The position numbers and the translations under genes are program-made. From contig OY744468.1 of NCBI GenBank assembly GCA_963556145.1, positions 992,001 to 1,056,000 of the forward strand: a stretch of 64,000 bases of DNA, read 5' to 3'. The notes under the pieces were generated by a model. It was not told the origin of the DNA and ran no database searches. It worked only from the letters and a program-made list of their open reading frames with translations. Source of the stretch: Hygrocybe punicea. Taxonomy: Eukaryota; Basidiomycota; Agaricomycetes; Agaricales; Hygrophoraceae. Shown piece after piece: positions 56,291 through 64,000 of this stretch. Positions within the stretch are counted from its first letter, which is position 1; every line of letters begins with the position of its first letter.

Positions 56291-56999
56291 GTTGCCTTAT
56301 ATGTAAGGAAGATCTTACTTTTCTCAGTGTAATTGCATGGAGCACAACAACTGTGTAGCACATTTAAGACCATGTAGGGATAGAATTAGCCTCTAACTAC
56401 ATCCTCCCCAAATTTTGTATTTTATTATGGCATACATAGAGAGATATTATGATTCATTGATACCTCCCTGCCAATTTCGGACCCTTCAAATGCTACTTTA
56501 CCAATATTGCTCTGAAAAATATGAGAATAATTGTGAAACTACTATGTAAAGTATCTATTGTATTGATGATCAGTGCCTGGCACTTGGTGGTCCCAGAATC
56601 TGTTGTAGCCAAGAAATGAAAGGTTCAAAGTAAAGCTGAACTTGAAGTTCGAACTTGGTTGATGAGAATATTAATTTGGATATATGGCAAAGGGATGCAT
56701 TTGCTTGGCTGAAACAAAGGTCCTGGTCCACCAACAATCAGGCACTTATGTGTACCACAATTAGTACTCATTCAAGTACTCCTTAGATTAATTTCAGATT
56801 TTTAAGACAAAGTTAGATCATTAAGGGTCCAATTCTAGCAGAGGAATGGAATAAATTGTGAATAGCTCTTGATGCAGGGCCGAATAAAATATAAATTTTG
56901 GTATGAGGGTAGATATACCATATTTACACCTTTTGAGGATCTCACTTCGGGTATGCATGCATTGTTGTGCATGCTAGAAGATTCAAAAGCTTCAGCGAC

Positions 57000-57090
57000 A
57001 CTTCCATGTTTGGCAACTCAAACACGTTTGGGAAATCGGCAACTGCCGGATGGCTTTCCCACGTGAGTTCAAGCTTCGACTCGTTGTTTT
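57000..57090 (+). repeat. tRNA-like (possible SINE) segment, copy 2
   Basis: GGCAACTCAAACACGTTTGG and GGAAATCGGCAACTGCCGG, then GTGAGTTCAAGCTTCGAC, match copy 1 at 56227-56290 in inverted orientation with many changes. The two copies face each other across the centre of the long-arm element. Confidence 0.3.
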
Positions 57091-57479
57091 CAACAACGCG
57101 TCAACAATGGGAGATGGGTGCAGAGGAGCACCCGAGGTAAATTTCTGATTTTCACTTGTGTTCTTTACTAATTGTTGACCTTTTGCAGCTACCCCACGCC
57201 AAACAGGTGATTCCGAACACCCAACAGCAGAACACAACGTGCCAGCAAACAGAACGGAAGCTGACGAAAATGGCCACCGTGAGGATGGCAGAAATGAGGC
57301 CACGAGGCCGGGTATGAGGATGCGCCAACGACCAGGATGGATGGCTGAGACAACCACGATGGCAATGACGAGGACAGTTGATGAGGTCACAGACAGCTGG
57401 CGAGGGGACGACAGGGCAGAGAAGGATAGCGACGGGACGACAGGACAATGGAGACGCCGACAACCATCTGGGGGACGAC

Positions 57480-57620
57480 GACAACCATCCAGGTGACGAC
57501 GACGACGACGGGGATGGAGACGCAGATGACGATGACAACGAGGATGATGACAACGACGACGGGGATGGAGACGCAGATGACGATGACAACGAGGATGATG
57601 ACAACGACGACAGCAACGGG
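57480..57620. repeat. Duplicated GAC/GAT-rich block in the right arm
   Basis: GGGGATGGAGACGCAGATGA followed by CGATGACAACGAGGATGATG occurs twice in tandem (about 57512 and 57560) within a long GAC/GAT-rich tract. An Asp-rich frame crosses it, but this follows from the repeat and is not called as a gene. Confidence 0.6.
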
Positions 57621-57744
57621 TATGACAGCAACGGGGACAATGGGGACGAGGACGGTGGAGACACAGACGAGGACAACGGGACGAGGACAGCGGAGAGGCA
57701 GACGAAGACGACGAGGACGATGGGAACGCGAGAGGTATGTACAT

Positions 57745-57990
57745 CCCACCCCTGCTCCCTCTCCCTCTCCCTATCCCAGTCCTCCTCCATCTCCATCTCC
57801 ATCTCCCTCTCCCTCTCCCTGATGCCCTTCCCTCCTGCCTCCACCTTCCCTCTTCTCCCACTCCCACTCCCTTCTCCCACACCCATCCCCTTCTCCCATT
57901 CCCACCTTTCTCCACTCCCACTCCCACCTTCTTCCCACTCCCACTCCCACCTTCTTCCCACTCCCACTCCCACCTATCTTCCTCTCACCT
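57745..57990. repeat. C/T-rich tract in the right arm
   Basis: Complementary equivalent of 55200-55440, with CCCTCTCCCTCTCCCT and CCCACTCCCACTCCCA steps. Confidence 0.75.
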
Positions 57991-58459
57991 GCCTTCTGCC
58001 CTTCACTATTTAATTAGGTATTTGGATAAAATAATCATTAAATTTATGTTTCTATTTTAAGTAATAGTGAGGTTATATATATTGATTCCAATGGAGAATT
58101 GAGCAATATTGAATAGAAAAGCACAATATTCCAAGTGGGGTAAGTTCTGATTTTGTCATAGATTGTCATTGGGGATAAGTAGCTCCTGTAATGGCTGACT
58201 GATAGTAAAAGTAAGAGATTGTGCATTGTCAAAATAATAATTTTTTAATTTTGCTATTCCCTGTGTTTTTAATAAGTGCATTCAAATTATATTACGTGGT
58301 ACATTTATGTCATGTACAGGTTGAAAATTTTTGATTACTTTTTATATGGCAGTTTCTGAATAAATATTGGCTTGAGCTGGTGTGGGCTCTGGCAATGTTT
58401 GGAACATGAAATACATGCAGGCAAAGTGGGATGTGATGCAAGCCTGTCAACCGACATGA

Positions 58460-59560
58460 GCCCACGTTGCAGCAAGAGCTGGATGCTGGTCAACCCAATG
58501 CTGCAGGGAGAGCTGGGCTAGGGTTAACCCATTTCTGCAGCAAAAGCTGGGCATGGCAATGCAGTGCTGGAGCAATAGCCAGACCCTGGTGAACCCAAGC
58601 CTGCCCCATCAGTGGGTCCAGGATCAACCGAATGCTGCAGAACGAGCTGTGCCCCTGGCAACCTATCCTGCAGCAAGTGCTGGACCTGGGTCAACCCAGT
58701 GCTGCAGCAATAGCTGGACCCTGGTCAACCTACCCTGCAGCAAGTGTTGGGCCAGGGTCAACCAAGGGCTGCAGCAATAGCTGGCCCTGGGTTGACCCAG
58801 TTCTGCAGCCAGAGCTGGGGCCAGGTCGACCCAATGCTGCAGCAATATCTGGCCCAGGTCAACCCAATGTTGCAGCAATAGCTGGGCCCAGGTCGACCTG
58901 GTGGTGCAGCAACAGCTGGATCCCAGTCAACCCAAGCCCTGCAGCAGGTGCTGGACCCGGGTCGACCCAATGCTGCAGCAATACCTGGGCCCAGGTCGAC
59001 CTGGTACTGCAGCAATAGCTGATCCTGGTCAACCCAAGCCCTGCAGCAGGTGCTGGACCCGGGTCAACCCAGTGCTGCAACAATAGCTGGGCCCAGGTCA
59101 ACCCAATGCTGCAGCAATAGCTGGGCCCAGGTTGGCCCTGTGCTGCAGCAATAACTGGCCCTTGGTTGACCCAGTGCTGCAGCAAGAGCTGGGGCCAGGT
59201 CAACCCAGTGCTGCAGCAATCGCTGGACCCCAGTCACCCCACCCTCCAGCAAGTGCTGGGCCCTAGTCAACCCAGTTCTGCAGCAACAGCTGCATCTAGG
59301 TCAACCCCAGCCTGCAGCAAGAGCTGGACTTGGGTCAACCCAGTGCTGCAACAATAACTGCAGCCAGGTCAACCCACATGGCTTGAACAGCTGGGCCTGG
59401 GTCAACCCAACCATCCTGGAATAGCTGCCCTGGGTTAACCGACTCCATGGCAGAGCTGACACCAGGTTGACCCAACCAGCCACCCTTGACCAGCAAGAGC
59501 TGTACCTGGGTCAACCTACCACACCACATTTCCCCAGAAAGTGCTGTCTTTTGGGTTAAC
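58460..59560. repeat. 34-bp minisatellite in the right arm
   Basis: About 32 units of GCAGCAATAGCTGGGCCCAG plus GTCAACCCAGTGCT and variants. It is longer than the left-arm array by roughly nine units, although the adjoining AT-rich spacer is almost identical between the arms. Confidence 0.85.
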
Positions 59561-59649
59561 CTACCCCCCCAGCAAGCGACTGCGCTATGTGTACCTACCT
59601 TTTGCAACTATATCTGTGATTGGGTTAACCAAAATGACTGGGTCTACTG

Positions 59650-59656
59650 AGGGGAC
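59650..59656. repeat. Target-site duplication of the long-arm element (right), AGGGGAC
   Basis: This is the exact partner of 50284-50290. It lies inside the intron of the interrupted gene. Confidence 0.8.
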
Positions 59657-59669
59657 AAAATGGACATAC

Positions 59670-61535
59670 CCCACGCTGTCGCTGCACGTGGGCATCTTCT
59701 TTAATCGCATCAGTCCGTTCTTGTGTTTCTTCCAAATCGTCACGGATAGCCTTCAGATATCGCGCCTTGAGCGTCGTAAGATGGGAACGAAATGTTCTGC
59801 GAATGGCAGGTTTGTCCTTATTCTTAAAGTATGGCTGGGCAATGAAATCTTCTGCAAATATTTGAATGATTCTCTTGTTCCAGGCTGAAGCTAGGGAGCC
59901 GGCTAAATCAGGGCAGAAGTCTTCCACAGACGGTAAAAGCCTCCACTTGCAGAGGGGTCGGCACATTCGTCCACGGCGTATTTGAGTTCAAATTTACACC
60001 CATGAGTTCCCGAGTGTGGGACCGAACATCGGCCTGAGTCTCCAATACATGCCCATCACGATGTTGAACAGTGTGGCTCCGTCGTATGGCTTGTGTTACC
60101 CCACTTGCTTGATCCATGGCAGCAGGGCTGGGACAGGGCATGGAACACACTGCATCAGTGTGGTCCTGCAGATAATTTACGAGGATCGTGATGTCATTTC
60201 TTGTTGCCAAGGCATTCTGAAGGGTGGTTTACATAAGTGAAAGGTAAGAAATGATTGATACGTATGGCTGAACTATCGGCAAGACTCTTGACGGCGGCCA
60301 CCTGTGAAAAATCAGAAGAGAACTCAAACACAAAGTGAAGAGGAAACTTGCCAACCGCTTTTTACTCATTTGGAGACTTTGATTGTCACAATTGTCCTCG
60401 CCGTTGTCCATGCTGAGGTCCTTAGTGCGATCATCCCTGTCGTCAACCATGTCCCCACCATCATCGTGAGCACCGTCGTCTCTCCTGCAATCCGAGCTGA
60501 CATCAGAGGCCGCCATGTCCTCTCCAGAGCCGCATCCGGCAAATGATGTATCAATGGATGCGGAGTCACTGCCATTCCTATCACTGATCACGTCCTCGCC
60601 ACAGTCGCGGTCAGTCTCGTCCTCCATGCTGTCTGAGCTGGCATCAGAGGCTGAAGGGAAGGTGGAAACAGCCATTTCCTTTCTAGATCCGCATCCAATA
60701 AATGGTGTATCAACGGATGCGTGGTCACTATCCTCGTCCTGGCCATCGTCACTGCCATTCCCATCGTCGACCGTGTCCTCGCCACAGTCGCAGTCAGTCT
60801 CGTCCTCCATGCCATCCAAGCTGGCATCAGAGGCTGAAACAAAAGCTGAACCTGCCGGTTCAAATCCAGATCCATATCCGACAGATGATGTGCCAACGGA
60901 TCCTTGACCATTCGTGTTTGGAATGTAATCAGGTTCGGGAGTAGCGATGGTATTCGAATCCTTGTTACTTGACTGGTTGGAGGCGCAGGTACCGGTGGAA
61001 CAAAATGATTGAGAGTCAGATGCATAGTCAACGCATCCAAGGATGGAACCATTACAACGTCCTTCGGTCTCTGGCATTTTATCGACAACAAACAGCTGTC
61101 TTTCATCTTTGAAGTCAACATAATCTCCATCATGGGGGAGTTCACATGGTTCGTCCTGTCCATCGGGTTTGGCCATATCAAAGTCCGAGCCAATGCATTC
61201 TGAGTCCAATTCTTCACCTGATTTGTCGTCTCCATCCCAGCCTGGGTCACAATGGAGGTGTTCATACCCATCGTTGGGTTTGCCTGGGGTTGTGGTTGCA
61301 CGTGAAGTAGGACCGAAGTCTTCTGCACCACGATCGGTGAGATTTGTCCGTCCAACACCTGCTCAACAGCAGCCGTCAGGAGTGAAATGATGGGAGTTGG
61401 ATGAAATGGCTTACAGAGAGGGGGTTGATGCGAGGGATGGACAGTATCACCGGAGCCACTGGCCATGGCTTCGGCTGTGATGCCAACTGAGGCTAAGGGA
61501 ACAACTTCAAGCTGATCATGATTCGCAGGTGCCAT
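59670..61535 (-). CDS. 5' exons of the acidic-repeat gene interrupted by the long-arm element
   Basis: Exon 1 (61535-61415) starts MAPANHDQLEVVPLASVGI. A 56-nt intron (61414-61359) joins to CVGRTNLTDRGAEDFGPTS. The long second exon encodes an acidic Ser/Asp/Glu region with three diverged repeats of about 50 residues (each with SDASxDxMEDETDxDCGED and then a GCGS block, 60900-60430). Later exons carry VAAVKSLADSSAIRINHFLP, NDITILVNYLQDHTDAVC, PDLAGSLASAWNKRIIQIFA and FRSHLTTLKARYLKAIRDDL. The last exon ends CGTGGG at 59670 before the donor GTATGT. Frame is out by one near 59930-59950 (PLQVEAFT versus SVEDFCPDL), so the gene may be damaged independently of the insertion. Coding resumes at 50249. 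Function unknown; the repeats suggest a disordered acidic region. Confidence 0.6.
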
Positions 61536-61820
61536 GTGCCACTTCAGCCTTGGAATAAGCACGTAGGGTCGAAGTTTGCGGCGCGGTATTTGTGATGGCT
61601 GAGGAAATACCGCGCGGGATGTAGTCAGCATGGTGAGAAATGGGGGCGTATGATGCAAAACGCACCAGCAAGTGTCGTATACATATAAAAAAATCACAAA
61701 GGACGCACGACAAAGGAGATCCTTAGCGGCGCTGTGACCAATGCGCCAGTAACATTACCTCTGAAAGAGGATATGCGTACGTCGTAGTAGGTTTAAATTT
61801 CCAGTACTAGAGATATTATC

Positions 61821-62034
61821 ATGATAGAGTGGGCTATGTGCTACGACAGACGGTATGATTATGTAAGTCACGTCTATCGCCAGCTCTCGAGTCCAATACG
61901 GTTTACTGACTACAACAAAACACCAACATTAGGACATGCCTATGTGGGAAATGGAAGGCGGCGAAGAAGCCAATGAGTGGATGCAACAAGCACCCGTGGC
62001 CGAGAATTTGAGTGACACCTCTTCTTCTATGTGA
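61821..62034 (+). CDS. Short two-exon gene, 47 residues
   Basis: Exon 1 (61821-61862, MIEWAMCYDRRYDY) ends at a perfect GTAAGT donor. A 70-nt intron (61863-61932) with TACTGAC as a possible branch site ends CATTAG, and exon 2 (61933-62034) continues in phase 0 as DMPMWEMEGGEEANEWMQQ and ends SDTSSSM before TGA. It lies head-to-head with the acidic-repeat gene, 286 bp from its start, so they may share a promoter region. It may be the end of a longer gene. No family is recognised. Confidence 0.4.
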
Positions 62035-62166
62035 CGATTTAAAGGATGAAAAATCAAACCAAATTTAAATCAGCTCACTCCCTTTGTCCCGCCAGTGTTT
62101 CTTGTGAGTACATGTGAGTAGCAACGTGATCATCTATAACCTAGTCGATGCATTTCCAGATTCCCA

Positions 62167-62539
62167 ATGGAACATGAGAAATTGTTAACCAACTTCCGCA
62201 CATGTGTGGACCGCTTCCAATCCACCCTCGCTCAGGTACAAGACCAGCTGGAAGAGGACAGGGCCAAAAGTACAAAAGAGGTGCAAGATGTCTGGGATGA
62301 ATTGTATTCTTTCCAAAGGAAGATACACTCGATGCAACTTCTGCAGGCATGTACACCAATAACATATATATGCGTGAATATTCTTACCTGTTGTAAAGAC
62401 TTCAACGGATAATCGACTGGCAGACTGTGAGGTACACATGGAGGCTGTTCTCACAGACTTTCAGGAACAATTGGATGCAACACGGATGCTCATGGACAGT
62501 CAGTTGAACTTCTGCACTATTCCCGATACTGTGTCTTAA
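62167..62539 (+). CDS. Coiled-coil protein, first exons
   Basis: ATG at 62167 starts MEHEKLLTNFRTCVDRFQST and runs through a heptad-rich helix (LAQVQDQLEEDRAKSTKEVQ, VWDELYSFQRKIHSMQLL). A likely GC-AG or unresolved intron (about 62349-62400) leads to TSTDNRLADCEVHMEAVLTD and QLDATRMLMDSQLNF, a second helical stretch. The TAA at 62537-62539 may lie in an intron, because coding-like repeats continue downstream. Confidence 0.45.
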
Positions 62540-62579
62540 GAATGGAGCACCAACAGATGTCCATCGTGAACAGCAGCGG

Positions 62580-63530
62580 ATACGTCGTTATCATTCCCGA
62601 CAGCTTACAGCACCGGTTCCCAAAGTTTGCTTGAACCGCCAATCGTGTGAGGGTGAATATATGTACAGGATCTCGGCTGATAGCAATGTCTGTCACACTA
62701 TATATCACCACGCTGCATCTGCGCATTACTAATATATTGATAGCCTTCAGACGATACAATCTTCTCAGACACCAACAGCGGAGATAAAGGCGATGGAGAG
62801 AATCCAGAGAATCCTCACGGAGCCCCGAGCCCCACCACGGTCCAAACGTTGGATGATGCGTCATCGGTGCCTGTTCGAGTACCAGAAAGCCCATCATCCC
62901 TCTGCGCACAGTTACAATCTGACACTCTTTCTTGCACGACTCTCACGGAGGAATTTATGGAAAGCATTTTGGGTGGTAATGTTTGTCACACCATATCTCA
63001 CTGTCTCATGTCCACAGATCGCTAATATAGCAACAGATTTCGGACGATACACTCCTCTTGGACTTCCATGACAAAGATAATGGCGATGAGGAGAATCCAC
63101 AGAATGCATGCGCCCCGAGCCAGACCATGGTCTGCACGTTGGCTGATGAGTTAGCGGTGGCTGTTCAAGCGACGGAAAGCCCATCGTCCCTCTGTGCATA
63201 GGTATAATCTGACTGTCTTGCACTACACTCACATTCTGATATTTATTTTCTGAAGGAAATCATGCAAAGTATTTCACCCGGTGGCAATGTCTGTCATCTA
63301 CGTGTCCCCATGTCCAGTTTGCGGAATGCTGACATAGTGATAGCTTTTTGACAATAAACTTCTCTCGGACTCCCATGATGAAGATAAAGGTGATGGAGAG
63401 AATCCACAGCTGGATGCTTGTGGAGCCCTGAGCCCGACCAGGGACCAAACATTGGCTGAAGAGTCACTGGTGCCTCTTCAAGTGCGGAAATCTTATTGTC
63501 CCTCTGCACACTAGTGAATTGATATTTACT
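62580..63530 (+). repeat. Tandemly duplicated exon-intron unit, three copies of about 300 bp
   Basis: The block containing GGCGATGGAGAGAATCCAGA recurs at about 62790, 63081 and 63387 (spacing 291 and 306 bp). Each copy carries a coding-like exon of the type KGDGENP...ESPSSLC, followed by an intron-like part with a GGTAATGT or GGCAATGT edge and a CATGTCC...CAG or similar acceptor. The first copy reads openly (GAPSPTTVQTLDDASS, LSCTTLTEEFMESILG). The later copies carry stops. This is most likely tandem exon duplication at the 3' end of the coiled-coil gene. Confidence 0.55.
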
Positions 63531-64000
63531 TTTGAAGGCCCCTGTGAAATTTATTCTGGCTTGTGATAATGTTAGTCATTTTATAATCCATGATTGTCTC
63601 GTTTTTACACAAGCAATTGATACCTGGGCAACACATCCAGTTAGTATTGCAACAGTTATCCATGTTAAAGTGTATGTTTTATGGAACACTTTTAGTCTTT
63701 TTCATTGTTATGGTGATGATATTTTGGGGGATGCCCCCAGTTATGGGTGGGGATGCCCTAGATAGTGCACAATTTCGAAGGCAGGTGCAGTTGGGACAAA
63801 GCAAAGCAAAAGATTACTCTATGAGAAACCTAGTCTGATCTGGGTCTGGGGCCAGCAATGTATGTAGTTACTTCCCAGCACTATACAAACCTTTTGAATG
63901 ATGGGGTGTGCTTCTACAATGATGTGGCTTTGATGCAATGGCAAGTTTGAATATTTCATGGATTATTCAAAAAGAATTATTCTGTTTGGCTCCCCAGGGT
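63531..64000. other. AT-rich end of window, nothing recognised
   Basis: No repeat relationship to the rest of the window and no convincing exon was found. Short frames near 63532-63838 are without recognisable motifs. Confidence 0.4.

Larger units (their letters stand above)
50291..59649. mobile_element. Long-inverted-arm element (9,359 bp including a nested hAT), unclassified
   Basis: The ends are CAGTAGACCC and GGGTCTACTG with AGGGGAC on both sides. The left arm (50291-50327 plus 53870 to about 55660) and the right arm (about 57460-59649) are inverted copies of about 1.8 and 2.2 kb. From the end inwards each carries a 34-bp minisatellite, an AT-rich spacer, a G/C-asymmetric tract and a GAC/GTC-rich tract. 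The core (about 55.7-57.4 kb) holds a further weaker inverted pair (56.2 and 57.0 kb) but no recognisable transposase. Without the hAT and its extra duplication it would be about 5.8 kb. A 7-bp duplication and such arms do not identify a superfamily. A half copy lies at 15926-18178. Confidence 0.8.
50250..59669 (-). other. 9,420-nt intron produced by insertion into a 54-nt intron
   Basis: On the minus strand the exon ends CGTGGG at 59670, and the donor GTATGTCC starts at 59669. The acceptor ATTCACAG ends at 50250, and the next exon starts CTGTATTCT. Both sides are phase 0. Removing the element (50291-59649) and one AGGGGAC copy leaves a 54-nt intron with CCTAAT as a plausible branch site, the normal size in this window. 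Confidence 0.75.

Noticed and set aside
56992..58060. Frames of 107-311 codons around the right arm tracts
   Set aside because: Same simple-sequence effect as at 16 kb; the counterpart arm does not preserve them as one frame.
50284..59656. The large inverted repeat as an assembly artefact
   Set aside because: The arms differ in minisatellite length, only one carries the hAT, the core is not palindromic in full, and exact flanking duplications are present.
60515..60944. Plus-strand frames opposite the acidic-repeat gene
   Set aside because: They are mirror images of the acidic repeats on the minus strand; splice signals and protein continuity support only the minus strand.
1..64000. CRISPR arrays, bacterial operons or ribosome-binding sites
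   Set aside because: Gene structure is eukaryotic with spliceosomal introns; the tandem repeats are minisatellites without regular unique spacers.

Overview
The window looks like a piece of a transposon-rich genome of a mushroom-forming fungus (Basidiomycota, probably Agaricomycetes). The signs are very short spliceosomal introns (about 49-69 nt, GTRNGT...YAG), genes broken into many small exons, and protein families that are typically amplified in these fungi: a DUF6698-type protein, a TNP2/Transposase_21 transposase, a KDM3-like JmjC protein, a DUF6570-type Helitron and a hAT transposase. No genus can be named. Exon models below were built by hand from splice signals and reading frame, so most inner boundaries are provisional.

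Left third (1-22 kb). A 72-bp tandem array is followed by two multi-exon plus-strand genes of unknown function (620-2674, one nonsense codon; 5040-6918, open throughout) with copies of a short hairpin repeat between and after them. A large AT-rich Helitron (about 7.6/8.0-15.925 kb) carries a HUH Rep, a Pif1-like helicase and a C-terminal cysteine-peptidase-like domain in essentially one reading frame, now cut by nonsense codons and one frameshift. Its 3' end (hairpin plus CTAG) abuts half of another repeat family (15926-18178) that returns at 50-60 kb. Next comes a 1.14-kb non-autonomous hAT element carrying a CTG-rich block, with a perfect 8-bp target duplication.

Middle (22-47 kb). Hypothetical genes, including a DUF6698-type protein, precede a cluster with a decayed KDM3-like JmjC gene between two inverted copies of about 380 bp, an open four-exon gene (31942-32988, minus) divergently paired with a decayed TNP2-like transposase gene (33156-36327, plus), a further hypothetical gene (38.9-41.1 kb), a partial inverted copy of the JmjC gene cut off by an LTR-like sequence, a SUN-domain membrane protein (44853-46205, minus) and an open RING-finger gene (46592-47373, plus).

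Right third (47-64 kb). The main structure is nested. A minus-strand gene with acidic repeats (61535 down to 49617) is split by a 9,359-bp insertion (50291-59649) with long inverted arms, bounded by a 7-bp duplication AGGGGAC. Removing the insertion and one duplication leaves a 54-nt phase-0 intron with good splice signals. The left arm is itself interrupted by a 3,542-bp hAT element (50328-53869) with an exact 8-bp duplication ATCACAGA, and the right arm preserves the empty site. The order of events can therefore be read directly: gene, then long-arm element into its intron, then hAT into the arm. A short two-exon gene and a coiled-coil gene with tandemly duplicated exons close the window.
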